From positions 1-64,000 of the IMG/VR virus record IMGVR_UViG_3300028854_000020: a stretch of 64,000 nucleotides of DNA; one strand, given 5' to 3'. Of the stretch, positions 54,281-61,874 are shown one piece after another. The number at the start of each line of letters is the position of its first letter. The first letter of the stretch is position 1. Both the position numbers and the translations under genes were made by a program. Source of the stretch: a virus. The notes beneath the pieces were generated by a model. The model saw only the letters and a program-made list of their open reading frames with translations. It did no database searches and had not been told where the DNA came from.

Positions 54281-55303
54281 ATGAAAAAACTATTCACTAC
54301 CGAGTATGGAAGTCGTCTTTATGGTACTGCCACGCCCACGTCTGATACGGATGTGAAGCACATTGTGCTGCCGTCTATGAATGATCTTTTGCTTGGAAAA
54401 TCTCTTGTAAACAAAGTAGATAAAACCAATTCTGTAAAATTTACTAAGAATTCTGCCGAAGATATTGATGAAGAATTCATCAATGTTCAAACGTTTGCAA
54501 AGGATTTTATTGGTGGTCAAACATATGCTTTGGAAATGTGTTTTGCAGTAGATTATGATAATGCAGGTCAGATTATTCATGATCCCTTGTTCAAGGGATT
54601 TTGTCATGAACTTAGAAATATGTTTTTAACTTCAAATATGACAGCATTGATTGGATATGCTGTAAATCAGGCATCATTATATTCTTTTAAGGGTGAGAGA
54701 CTCAATGCTTGCCGCGCAGCGAAAGAATTATTTGAAGAGATGATTGAAAATTTTGGTGAGGATTTTAAACCTGTTGACTGTCGTGAAATATTTGAAAATA
54801 AAGCTAAAATCATTGCTGAAAATTTTCCAAAATATTTTTCTTTGGAAGAATATGCCATTAATCACGAGGGAATGTTGCGTCCATGTATTAAATTGTTGGA
54901 GAAGATTTTGCCATATACAAGCACGTTTAAAACTACGCTTGGTGTGGTTAATACAAATCTCAAGAAATATGGAAGTCGAGCAGATGCAGCCTCCATCGAT
55001 AATGTGGACTGGAAAGCTGTGATGCATGCCCGTAGAGTAGTGGATGAAGGTATTTCTATACTAACTGATCGAAAACTTTCCTTTCCTTTTAATAAAGAAT
55101 ATGTAGATTTTTTGCTTTCTATAAAAAGAGGAGAACTTCCAAGAGAAGAAGTGTTTAGTGAATTAAACTCGCGTCTTGAAATATTGAAAACGCTGGAAGC
55201 AAATTCTACTCTTCCAAAAAAATCTGTTGAACTTTCTAATACCTTGGATGTATGGTTGCTTGAGTGGTTGCGTATATGGTATGGATTGGAATTTTCATTA
55301 TGA
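54281..55303 (+). CDS. RlaP-type nucleotidyltransferase (RNA repair)
   Basis: 340 residues from ATG 54281. YGSRLYGTATPTSDTDVKHI is the GSRxxG...SDxD catalytic motif of the polymerase-beta-like RlaP family, often encoded with RNA ligases. QTYALEMCFAVDY carries the third acidic position. The C-terminal 200 residues are helical. It is thought to add nucleotides during RNA repair. Upstream in-frame ATGs overlap the promoter and are not used. Confidence 0.8.
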   Translation: MKKLFTTEYGSRLYGTATPTSDTDVKHIVLPSMNDLLLGKSLVNKVDKTNSVKFTKNSAEDIDEEFINVQTFAKDFIGGQTYALEMCFAVDYDNAGQIIHDPLFKGFCHELRNMFLTSNMTALIGYAVNQASLYSFKGERLNACRAAKELFEEMIENFGEDFKPVDCREIFENKAKIIAENFPKYFSLEEYAINHEGMLRPCIKLLEKILPYTSTFKTTLGVVNTNLKKYGSRADAASIDNVDWKAVMHARRVVDEGISILTDRKLSFPFNKEYVDFLLSIKRGELPREEVFSELNSRLEILKTLEANSTLPKKSVELSNTLDVWLLEWLRIWYGLEFSL

Positions 55304-55515
55304 AATACTCAATTCCTTTGGATTGTAATTGGTTGCCGTATGTGAATGCATTACAATCATTATATAATGGCGAAAATTTTAATATTACAACTTTTGAACA
55401 ACAGTGGAAAAGTAAATTTGGTGTATCGTTTGTTAAAATAACTGGACCAAAAGCATGGTTGATGGAATTTGAAAGCAAAGAACATTATGTATTATTCATG
55501 TTGGAATGGAGTTAG
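55300..55515 (+). CDS. Tandem LEWS-tail protein 1
   Basis: 71 residues from ATG 55300, overlapping the RlaP stop by 4 bp (ATGA). WKSKFGVSF in the middle and FESKEHYVLFMLEWS at the end. First of six tandem paralogues; its last codons (GGAATGGAG) serve as RBS for the next. Confidence 0.65.
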   Translation: MKYSIPLDCNWLPYVNALQSLYNGENFNITTFEQQWKSKFGVSFVKITGPKAWLMEFESKEHYVLFMLEWS

Positions 55516-55517
55516 AT

Positions 55518-55772
55518 ATGCGTTATAAAGTTAAACTTGAAGATATTGAAGAATGTTTTAATAATGCATGGTCTGTTGCCTGTTCTGAAATACCAGAACA
55601 TGGTATTGGACAAGATATAGAAGAATATTTTTGGAAAAAATATAAAATATTGTTAATTAATTCTAATCTTGATCGTATACCACGGACAAAAAAATATAAT
55701 TTTGGTTGGACACATTTAGTTTTTAAAAGTAGAGCGAGTTATGTTTTATTTATTTTGGAATGGAGTTCATAA
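55518..55772 (+). CDS. Tandem LEWSS-tail protein 2
   Basis: 84 residues from ATG 55518 (the GGAG of the previous gene's LEWS codons is the RBS). MRYKVKLEDIEECFNNAW start, FWKKYK middle, FKSRASYVLFILEWSS end. Closest relative is the fifth member (56287). Confidence 0.65.
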   Translation: MRYKVKLEDIEECFNNAWSVACSEIPEHGIGQDIEEYFWKKYKILLINSNLDRIPRTKKYNFGWTHLVFKSRASYVLFILEWSS

Positions 55773-56048
55773 ATGTCTGTTACTATAACTGCTCGTGAAT
55801 TAGGAAAAAATTTCATTGATGCCCATGATTCTTTATGGTATGATCGCGGAATAACTTTGAGTGATGGTATGGATGTAGTAGATCAAATTAAAGGATGGAA
55901 AAATAAATTTGGTGCTCGTGTATATGGTGGTCATTTTGATCATGTGCAAGCAGGAGTCTACGTCGAGGGAGAATGGAATACTATTGATGCTGTTGTAGAA
56001 TTTGAAAGTAAAGAAGCATATGTATTATTCATGCTGGAATGGAGTTAA
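55773..56048 (+). CDS. Tandem LEWS-tail protein 3
   Basis: 91 residues. WKNKFGARVYGGHFDHV middle and FESKEAYVLFMLEWS end. Start ATG abuts the previous TAA. Same fold pattern as its neighbours: helix, WKxKFG, beta pair, tail. Confidence 0.65.
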   Translation: MSVTITARELGKNFIDAHDSLWYDRGITLSDGMDVVDQIKGWKNKFGARVYGGHFDHVQAGVYVEGEWNTIDAVVEFESKEAYVLFMLEWS

Positions 56049-56050
56049 TA

Positions 56051-56284
56051 ATGCGTTATAAAATTTATGGAAATAATATATATAAATGTTGGATTAAAGC
56101 ACACGAGGCTCTATGGAATGGAGAGAATACTCTTTCAATAAAAGATCAAATAAGGTTATATAAAGAAATATATCATATTGATGTATCTGGTGGTCCATAT
56201 GACAATACTATAACAACCAGACCAATATGTTTAAACTTTGAAAGTAAAGAAGCATATGTATTATTCATGCTGGAATGGAGTTAA
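56051..56284 (+). CDS. Tandem LEWS-tail protein 4
   Basis: 77 residues from ATG 56051. NIYKCWIKAHEALWNGEN start region and the identical tail FESKEAYVLFMLEWS. RBS lies in the previous gene's last codons. Confidence 0.65.
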   Translation: MRYKIYGNNIYKCWIKAHEALWNGENTLSIKDQIRLYKEIYHIDVSGGPYDNTITTRPICLNFESKEAYVLFMLEWS

Positions 56285-56286
56285 TA

Positions 56287-56526
56287 ATGCGTTATAAAGT
56301 TAAACTTAAAGATATTGAAAATACTTTTAATAATGCATGGCTGGTTGCATGTTCTGAAATACCAACACGTGGTATTGGAAGAGAGATAGAAAATTATTTT
56401 TGGAAAAAGTATAAATTATTATTAGTTAAACGAAATCCTAAAACTCAAAGTGTTGGTTGGATATGGTCGCATTTAGTTTTTAAAAGTAGAGCAAGTTATG
56501 TATTATTCATGTTGGAGTGGAATTAA
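56287..56526 (+). CDS. Tandem LEWN-tail protein 5
   Basis: 79 residues from ATG 56287. MRYKVKLKDIENTFNNAW start and FWKKYK middle, a recent duplicate of member 2. Ends FKSRASYVLFMLEWN. Confidence 0.65.
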   Translation: MRYKVKLKDIENTFNNAWLVACSEIPTRGIGREIENYFWKKYKLLLVKRNPKTQSVGWIWSHLVFKSRASYVLFMLEWN

Positions 56527-56528
56527 TA

Positions 56529-56780
56529 ATGCCATATAAAGTTGATATAAACCAATATTTACAAGATCGTAATATATTTCATAATGCACATGATGCATTG
56601 ATTTTTACATATCCTAACCATAATCTTGAAGATATAAGACAATTATGGAAAAATATATATGGTGTAAAAATAATTTATAAAACGATAACATCACAAGCGT
56701 GTGATCCATATCAGATATGGACAGCAATGGAATTTGAAAGTAAAGAAAAATATATGTTGTTTATTTTGGAATGGAGTTAA
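56529..56780 (+). CDS. Tandem LEWS-tail protein 6
   Basis: 83 residues from ATG 56529. LWKNIYGVKIIY middle, FESKEKYMLFILEWS tail. Last of the six-gene array; followed 3 nt later by a phosphoesterase gene whose RBS is again GGAG of this gene. Confidence 0.65.
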   Translation: MPYKVDINQYLQDRNIFHNAHDALIFTYPNHNLEDIRQLWKNIYGVKIIYKTITSQACDPYQIWTAMEFESKEKYMLFILEWS

Positions 56781-56783
56781 ATT

Positions 56784-57362
56784 ATGAGCACTTTTATAAC
56801 GGCTGATCCCCATTGGGGGCACAAAAATATTATCAAATATACCAAAAGACCATTTAACAATGTAACAGAAATGGACGAAACATTAATTAAAAATTGGAAT
56901 AGTGTTGTTCAACCAAATGATGAGATTCATGTTGTTGGTGATGTTGCATTTTGTTGTTCTATGGATTATGCTCTTGGTGTTATGAAGAGATTAAATGGAA
57001 CAAAACATTTGGTTGTTGGTAATCATGATCAACTGGCATTAGGTATGAATGATATTAGACCCGGAACATGGAAGACAATCAAGGAAATGAATGAAATTAT
57101 AATTCATAATCAAAAAATTGTTCTTTGCCATTATCCTATTGCCGAGGGACATTGGCACCATGCATATAAAGGAACTTGGATGTTATATGGTCACGTGCAT
57201 GGAACCTTTCAAAATTCTGGAAAATCATTGGATGTTGGGGTAGATTGTTGGAATTATACTCCTGCAAGTTTTTGGAATATAAAAAAGAAAATGGATGAAA
57301 TTCCTAATCCATTTGTTATAGATAAAAAAGATGAATGGGATAAATCAGATAGAAAGGAATAA
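56784..57362 (+). CDS. Calcineurin-like metallophosphoesterase
   Basis: 192 residues. TADPHWGHKNII (DxH), VVGDVAF (GD), VVGNHDQ (GNHD), VLCHYPI and YGHVHG with DVGVD at the end: the complete motif set of the small phage/YfcE-like phosphoesterases. Substrate unknown. Confidence 0.88.
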   Translation: MSTFITADPHWGHKNIIKYTKRPFNNVTEMDETLIKNWNSVVQPNDEIHVVGDVAFCCSMDYALGVMKRLNGTKHLVVGNHDQLALGMNDIRPGTWKTIKEMNEIIIHNQKIVLCHYPIAEGHWHHAYKGTWMLYGHVHGTFQNSGKSLDVGVDCWNYTPASFWNIKKKMDEIPNPFVIDKKDEWDKSDRKE

Positions 57363-57364
57363 AA

Positions 57365-57592
57365 ATGTTAGATGATATTTTAGAAATGTTAATTTGGCCT
57401 TTTTTTATTAGTTTTGTATTATATATTTGTTGGGTTTTGAATTATAATTCACATATTGATGATATGAATAATATTATCCGCTATCAACAAATAGTTTCAT
57501 CTGTGCAATTTGAACAAGCAACATTCTTAATTGCACATGATGAAGAATTAAAATATGAGATTCGATTGGAAATTAAAAATGAATGTTTATGA
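57365..57592 (+). CDS. Small membrane protein
   Basis: 75 residues: one N-terminal membrane helix (about 8-27) and a helical cytoplasmic or periplasmic tail. RBS AGAAAGGAAT. Overlaps the next start. Confidence 0.55.
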   Translation: MLDDILEMLIWPFFISFVLYICWVLNYNSHIDDMNNIIRYQQIVSSVQFEQATFLIAHDEELKYEIRLEIKNECL

Positions 57593-57791
57593 CAAAAATG
57601 GTATACCTTTGGAAATAGGTGATTTCGTTCGCAATGACAAAAATATTATAGGTAAAGTTCTAAAAATACCTAATGAAAGTTTAATTCAAATATTTTGGTT
57701 CTCACTATTAACTATGAGTCTTTGGATGAAGACAAACAATTTAGAAAAATTATCAGATGAAGAAGTTATGTTATGGATGTTGGAGCAATAA
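57579..57791 (+). CDS. Small GDFV-domain protein with MLEQ tail
   Basis: 70 residues from ATG 57579: MNVYDKNGIPLEIGDFVRND, GKVLKIP, and LSDEEVMLWMLEQ. Canonical family layout. TTGGAGCAATAATG couples it to the next gene. Confidence 0.65.
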   Translation: MNVYDKNGIPLEIGDFVRNDKNIIGKVLKIPNESLIQIFWFSLLTMSLWMKTNNLEKLSDEEVMLWMLEQ

Positions 57792-58006
57792 TGAACAAAG
57801 ATAATATTGGAGATGTGGTAAGATTTGATTTAAATTTTCCTTACATTGTTGAATCTAAGATTGGTAAAATAATAGATATAATTTTAGATTCATGGGGAGA
57901 TGTGTGCTATTATATTAAATACGATGATGGTTGGGAGCTTAGAAAATTAAATGAATTTGAATCTTTGACAGATGAACAGGCAATGCTATGGATGTTGGAA
58001 CAGTAA
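57791..58006 (+). CDS. Small GDVV-domain protein with MLEQ tail
   Basis: 71 residues from ATG 57791: NIGDVVRFDL start, GKIIDII, LTDEQAMLWMLEQ end. Start overlaps previous TAA by 1 nt. Confidence 0.65.
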   Translation: MNKDNIGDVVRFDLNFPYIVESKIGKIIDIILDSWGDVCYYIKYDDGWELRKLNEFESLTDEQAMLWMLEQ

Positions 58007-58245
58007 TGAACGAAGATATATGTGTTGATAAAAATGGGGTAATATTGGAAAAAGGTGACATCGTTAAATTTAGACAAAGTGATTTTGGAAAAATAGAAAT
58101 AATGGAAGATTCGTGGGGAATAAATAATTGGGTTATTACTGTGAAATGGTTATTTGTTGGAGAAAATAACCGTATTTGTTGGGATGCAAATCGAGTTGAA
58201 AAATTATCAGATGAAGAGGCAATGATAATATATTTAGAGCAGTGA
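58006..58245 (+). CDS. Small GDIV-domain protein with YLEQ tail
   Basis: 79 residues from ATG 58006: CVDKNGVILEKGDIVKFRQS, GKIEIME, LSDEEAMIIYLEQ. Third member in this mini-array. Confidence 0.65.
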   Translation: MNEDICVDKNGVILEKGDIVKFRQSDFGKIEIMEDSWGINNWVITVKWLFVGENNRICWDANRVEKLSDEEAMIIYLEQ

Positions 58246-58254
58246 AATAAGATG

Positions 58255-58283
58255 TTGACAACCAAACCAAATTCTGATATACT
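58255..58283 (+). promoter_or_regulatory. Sigma-70 promoter, leaderless type
   Basis: TTGACA 58255-58260, spacer 17, TATACT 58278-58283; ATG 58290 is exactly 6 nt downstream. From TTGACA to TATACTA it is identical to the promoter at 58814. Confidence 0.9.
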
Positions 58284-58289
58284 AGATTT

Positions 58290-58817
58290 ATGAATGAAAA
58301 AGATTACAATTTGATGTCGGAATCGGAGCAATTGGTAGCTGTTAATCAAGATGGTCATGCAATTTATTATATCAAAAACCCAAGCGAAGATGTGCAATTG
58401 GCGGCTGTTAATCAAGATGGTCATGCCATTCAATATATCAAAAACCCAAGCGAAGATGTACAACTGGCTGCTGTTCAACAAGATGCTCGTGCCATTCGTT
58501 ACATCAAGAATCCAAGCGAAGCCATGCAACTGGCTGCGGTTCAACAAGATGCTTATATTATTCGATTTATTAAAAACCCAAGCGAAGCCGTGCAACTGGC
58601 GGCTATTAATAAAAATAGGTATGCCATTCAAAACATCAAGAAACCAACGGAAGCCGTGCAATTGGCTGCTGTTAATCAAAATGGCGAGGTCATTTATTTT
58701 ATTAAAAACCCAAGCGAAGCCGTTCAATTGGCTGCTGTTAATCAAAATAGTTATGCTATCGATCATATTGAAAATCCAACAATTTCTGTTCAAATGTTGG
58801 CAAAATTATTGTCTTGA
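58290..58817 (+). CDS. DUF4116-like 22-residue repeat protein (7 repeats)
   Basis: 175 residues. N-terminus MNEKDYNLMSESEQL, seven repeats (VQLAAVNQDGHAIQYIKNPS type), end ISVQMLAKLLS. Intact reference for the frameshifted 9006 copy. Repeat copy numbers in the four paralogues are 3, 3, 7 and 7. The gene lies between two copies of the same promoter sequence. Function unknown; DUF4116-like repeats are often in surface or effector proteins. Confidence 0.78.
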   Translation: MNEKDYNLMSESEQLVAVNQDGHAIYYIKNPSEDVQLAAVNQDGHAIQYIKNPSEDVQLAAVQQDARAIRYIKNPSEAMQLAAVQQDAYIIRFIKNPSEAVQLAAINKNRYAIQNIKKPTEAVQLAAVNQNGEVIYFIKNPSEAVQLAAVNQNSYAIDHIENPTISVQMLAKLLS

Positions 58818-58842
58818 CAACCAAACCAAATTCTGATATACT
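58814..58842 (+). promoter_or_regulatory. Sigma-70 promoter with AATCTTGTAGTC leader
   Basis: TTGACA 58814-58819, spacer 17, TATACT 58837-58842; the previous TGA stop is inside TTGACA. Confidence 0.88.
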
Positions 58843-58869
58843 AATCTTGTAGTCAAAGAAAGGAATCAA

Positions 58870-59076
58870 ATGGACACAATTTCAAAGATTTTGGATGGAA
58901 TAACGGGCGATGGGTGTATTCGTTTCAATGACGATGGACCCGATGAATGTAAATATTGCGGAGAGCGTTTTACGCTATCATATAGTTGCAATCATAGCAT
59001 TGATTGTATCTATGATATGGCAACTAAACTTTATTACAATGAAGATGAACTACGAAGGCAGCGCAGGAACTTTTGA
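58870..59076 (+). CDS. Small zinc-binding protein
   Basis: 68 residues. CKYCGERFTLSYSCNHSIDC gives CxxC ... CxH ... C, a likely zinc site. RBS AGAAAGGAAT. Confidence 0.6.
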   Translation: MDTISKILDGITGDGCIRFNDDGPDECKYCGERFTLSYSCNHSIDCIYDMATKLYYNEDELRRQRRNF

Positions 59077-59264
59077 AAAAGTGTGTAAATATGCTTTATT
59101 ATTTTTTGTTTTTTATTTGTTTGATTAATTGGGCAGCATTACCAATTAATATTATTTTGCTTATATTGATTAATAATCAAACACAAGATATTTTAGAATA
59201 TATTTATGATCGTGGTCCAACACGATCTGAATTATATCTTGAGGAAACTGAATGGAGACGGTAA
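59073..59264 (+). CDS. Small membrane protein
   Basis: 63 residues from TTG 59073 (overlapping the previous TGA) or 57 from ATG 59091. One or two hydrophobic helices (about 8-33), charged C-terminus ELYLEETEWRR. The end supplies GGAGACGG as RBS for the next ATG. Confidence 0.5.
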   Translation: MKKCVNMLYYFLFFICLINWAALPINIILLILINNQTQDILEYIYDRGPTRSELYLEETEWRR

Positions 59265-59266
59265 CC

Positions 59267-59425
59267 ATGTATATGCAAGATAAAAATGGAAAAATGTTGT
59301 CATATGGTGATGTTGTTTGGATTGAAGTTTTTGAACCAAAATTTGAACATAGTGGAGTTAAAAGAGTTTTAGGAAAAATTATAGCCGACCGCGAATATGA
59401 TACTTGGGGAAAATCAGAATTATGA
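59267..59425 (+). CDS. N-part of a split LE-tail family protein
   Basis: 52 residues: MYMQDKNGKMLSYGDVVWIE start and GKIIADREYD, the family's barrel half, then stops. The matching tail half is in the next, overlapping ORF. Either broken by a frameshift near 59410 or a natural two-part form. Confidence 0.5.
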   Translation: MYMQDKNGKMLSYGDVVWIEVFEPKFEHSGVKRVLGKIIADREYDTWGKSEL

Positions 59426-59523
59426 TTAGTCCTCTAGAGAACATTGCAGACAGACCAAGAAAACCAAATGAAACAGAAAAAGCAACAACTGACCAAGCCA
59501 TGATGTTTTTGCTTGAAAATTAA
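59422..59523 (+). CDS. C-part of a split LE-tail family protein
   Basis: 33 residues: MISPLENIADRPRKP and the tail TTDQAMMFLLEN. It starts in ATGA overlapping the previous stop. It carries only the family tail. Confidence 0.4.
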   Translation: MISPLENIADRPRKPNETEKATTDQAMMFLLEN

Positions 59524-59559
59524 AAACATAAACCGTTTATTTTCAATGGTTTATGTTTT
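59523..59559 (+). terminator. Rho-independent terminator
   Basis: AAAACATAAACC (59523-59534) pairs with GGTTTATGTTTT (59548-59559), 12 bp, followed by ATTTTATT. Confidence 0.8.
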
Positions 59560-59568
59560 ATTTTATTG

Positions 59569-59597
59569 TTGACTTTTAATTTTAATTTTGGTATACT
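59569..59597 (+). promoter_or_regulatory. Sigma-70 promoter
   Basis: TTGACT 59569-59574, spacer 17, TATACT 59592-59597, for the CCA-adding enzyme gene. Confidence 0.82.
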
Positions 59598-59616
59598 TTT
59601 AATAGTGAGGGAAGAG

Positions 59617-60948
59617 ATGACAACTCGTGAGAATGCAAATTTCGTGATGGAGAAACTTGAAAATGCTGGATTTAAAGCATTTTTAGTTGGTGGCGCAGTG
59701 AGAAATTTATTGTTGGGATTGAATCCTCATGATCTGGACCTCGCAACCAGCGCAAATCCAACTCAAGTTGCAACGTTGTTCCCAAATAGCAAATTTGTAG
59801 GTGAAAATTTCGGTGTATCTTTGGTTAATATCGAAGATGATCAGTTTGAAGTTGCTACTTTTCGTCTTGATGCAGCGTTTACTGCAACTTCTGATGGTCG
59901 GCACCCCGATGAAGTAAAATTTACCACTTCTGCCGAAGAAGATTGCCAACGAAGAGATTTTACGTGCAATGCATTATTTATGGATAGGCATGGCAAAGTA
60001 TTTGATTTTGTTGATGGTGTTGCAGATATCAATAATAAAGTTTTGCGATGTGTTGGCAATCCACTTGATCGTTTTCGTGAGGATAGTTTGCGAATGCTTC
60101 GTGCTGTAAGATTTTGTGCTTGTCTTGATTTTACAATGGATAAGGAAACAAAGGTCGCGGTTGTTGCTTTGGCGCATACAGTTAAAAATCTCCCCGCAGA
60201 GCGCGTTGCCAGCGAACTTAGCAGAATGTTGACAAGTGGACACGCCGATGTTGCCTTTGATCTGTTGCTGGAAACTGGTTTGGCTGCTGTTGTTATTCCG
60301 GAACTTTGTGACTTTGTTGGTTGTGAGCATAATTCCAATTTTCATCCAGAGGGAGACGTTGCTAATCATGTTCGTTTGCTGCTTGCTGGTTTGGAGAAGG
60401 GTTGTAGTTTGACTCTTGCTCTCAGCGTACTTTTGCATGATGTTGCGAAACCAAAGACTCGTCGTTTGAATAAGGATGGAAAGACACAGTTTCTTGGTCA
60501 CGAAACAGTTGGTGCAGCTATGGCCGAAGATATCTTGCATCGGTTGAAGTTTAGTAATGACGTAATTAAGACTGTTGTTAGTCATGTAAGGAACCACATG
60601 AAGTTTTTCTGCACTCGACAGATGAAGCGTAGCACTCTTATGAGGTTTTTGCGCACGGATAATTTTCAGGAACTTTTGGCACTTGGTAAGTTGGATGTTG
60701 CTGCAAGCAATAAGGATTTCAGCGACGTTGATTTTGTTGAGAGGTTCTTGAAGGAAAACGCCGATGAATTGAAGGCGGATCGTCTTGTTAACGGTGATGA
60801 TTTGGTTGCTATGGGTTTTGTTCCCGGCCCCAATTTCAAGGTATTGCTGGAACAGGTAGAGACGGCTCAGTTTGAAGGCAAGTTTACAACTCGCGAAGGG
60901 GCGCTGAATTTCCTTCGGAATAAAGCGCCCCGAAAAATGAAGGGATAG
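59617..60948 (+). CDS. cca: CCA-adding tRNA nucleotidyltransferase / poly(A) polymerase family
   Basis: 443 residues from ATG 59617 (RBS GAGGGAAGAG). FLVGGAVRNLLLGLNPHDLD (catalytic DxD, GGxVR), EDCQRRDFTCNALF, RFREDSLRMLRAVRF (nucleotide-selecting block), and an HD domain LSVLLHDVAKPKT. It adds or repairs the 3' CCA of tRNA. One tRNA here (Thr-CGU) lacks an encoded CCA. Codons are GC-richer than in the small genes. Bacterial-like full length suggests capture from a host. Confidence 0.9.
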   Translation: MTTRENANFVMEKLENAGFKAFLVGGAVRNLLLGLNPHDLDLATSANPTQVATLFPNSKFVGENFGVSLVNIEDDQFEVATFRLDAAFTATSDGRHPDEVKFTTSAEEDCQRRDFTCNALFMDRHGKVFDFVDGVADINNKVLRCVGNPLDRFREDSLRMLRAVRFCACLDFTMDKETKVAVVALAHTVKNLPAERVASELSRMLTSGHADVAFDLLLETGLAAVVIPELCDFVGCEHNSNFHPEGDVANHVRLLLAGLEKGCSLTLALSVLLHDVAKPKTRRLNKDGKTQFLGHETVGAAMAEDILHRLKFSNDVIKTVVSHVRNHMKFFCTRQMKRSTLMRFLRTDNFQELLALGKLDVAASNKDFSDVDFVERFLKENADELKADRLVNGDDLVAMGFVPGPNFKVLLEQVETAQFEGKFTTREGALNFLRNKAPRKMKG

Positions 60949-60950
60949 TT

Positions 60951-61166
60951 ATGTTTGCCATTGGAGATTATGTTTTGGTAACATTTGGGGGTGGCCAAAG
61001 TTTGTTAAGTAGTAGAAAATATCCCGGTCAAATTATTGAATATCTTGGTGATAATCAATTTAATGTTCAGCTTTTTGCTGTTAAGAATCGTGATTATGTT
61101 ATTTATTCCACAGAGTTAGAACTTATAACAAATGAAGAAGCTATGCTTTATATGTTGGAGCAATGA
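60951..61166 (+). CDS. Small GDYV-domain protein with MLEQ tail
   Basis: 71 residues: MFAIGDYVLVTFGGG start, GQIIEYLGD, ITNEEAMLYMLEQ end. First of a ten-gene array to 63562. RBS AGGGAT. Confidence 0.65.
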   Translation: MFAIGDYVLVTFGGGQSLLSSRKYPGQIIEYLGDNQFNVQLFAVKNRDYVIYSTELELITNEEAMLYMLEQ

Positions 61167-61372
61167 TGAAAATTGGAGACTATTGTAAATTCAAACCGCT
61201 CTTTCAATATGAATCAATGATTGTTAAAATTTTTTCATATGAATATAAAAACAATACATCATCTTATTATTTGGTTACAAATATTTATACACATGAAAAA
61301 TATGCAGCATATGATTTTCAACTTGGTGAGTTATGCAATGAAGAAACAACAATTTATTTATTAGAAAGGTAA
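61163..61372 (+). CDS. Small GDYC-domain protein with LLER tail
   Basis: 69 residues: MMKIGDYCKFKPL start, LCNEETTIYLLER end. Overlaps the previous TGA; GGAG of the previous tail is the RBS. Confidence 0.6.
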   Translation: MMKIGDYCKFKPLFQYESMIVKIFSYEYKNNTSSYYLVTNIYTHEKYAAYDFQLGELCNEETTIYLLER

Positions 61373-61376
61373 TAAT

Positions 61377-61613
61377 ATGACAGATATTAATGGAGTAGAA
61401 TTAAAAATCGGTGATATTATTTGTTATCGTAATACCGCTGCTAATATTTATTTTAATGATGGTATTGGAAGAATTATTAGATTTATAGATAATTTCTGCG
61501 GAGAACAAACCGTGCTAATAAATCCGCCTAATTCTTGTGAGCAATATAAATTTTTGTTCAATGTTGAGCTATGTCCAGAAACTATAGCAATGCTTTATAT
61601 GTTGGAGAATTAA
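61377..61613 (+). CDS. Small GDII-domain protein with MLEN tail
   Basis: 78 residues: MTDINGVELKIGDIICYRNT, GRIIRFID, PETIAMLYMLEN. Intact parent-like copy of the pseudogene at 61875. Confidence 0.65.
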   Translation: MTDINGVELKIGDIICYRNTAANIYFNDGIGRIIRFIDNFCGEQTVLINPPNSCEQYKFLFNVELCPETIAMLYMLEN

Positions 61614-61615
61614 TT

Positions 61616-61873
61616 ATGTCAATTAAAAATAAAATGACAGATCGCAATGGAAAAGAATTAAAAATAGGTGATATTGTTAAATTGCGTAAAGATAAAGATG
61701 GGGATAATTTTAATCGTATTGGAAAAATTGTTGATAGCCATATAAATGAATATGGTGAATATTTTTTAGACGTTTACTATTATGCTGATAATATTGGCAT
61801 GTGCGGTAAGTTTCCAATCAATGTCGAATTTTTATCTGATGAAGAAGCAATGTTGTTTTTGTTAGAAAGATAA
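61616..61873 (+). CDS. Small GDIV-domain protein with LLER tail
   Basis: 85 residues from ATG 61616: MTDRNGKELKIGDIVKLRKD, GKIVDSH, LSDEEAMLFLLER. Confidence 0.65.
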   Translation: MSIKNKMTDRNGKELKIGDIVKLRKDKDGDNFNRIGKIVDSHINEYGEYFLDVYYYADNIGMCGKFPINVEFLSDEEAMLFLLER

Positions 61874-61874
61874 T

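Noticed and set aside
57939-58793. 284-codon open frame on the minus strand opposite the DUF4116-like gene
   Set aside because: It is the antisense of a 66-bp repeat; a similar antisense frame lies opposite 33143. No promoter or ribosome site on that strand.
59974-60597. 207-codon minus-strand frame inside the CCA-adding enzyme gene
   Set aside because: Antisense shadow of a well-conserved gene; low-complexity translation.
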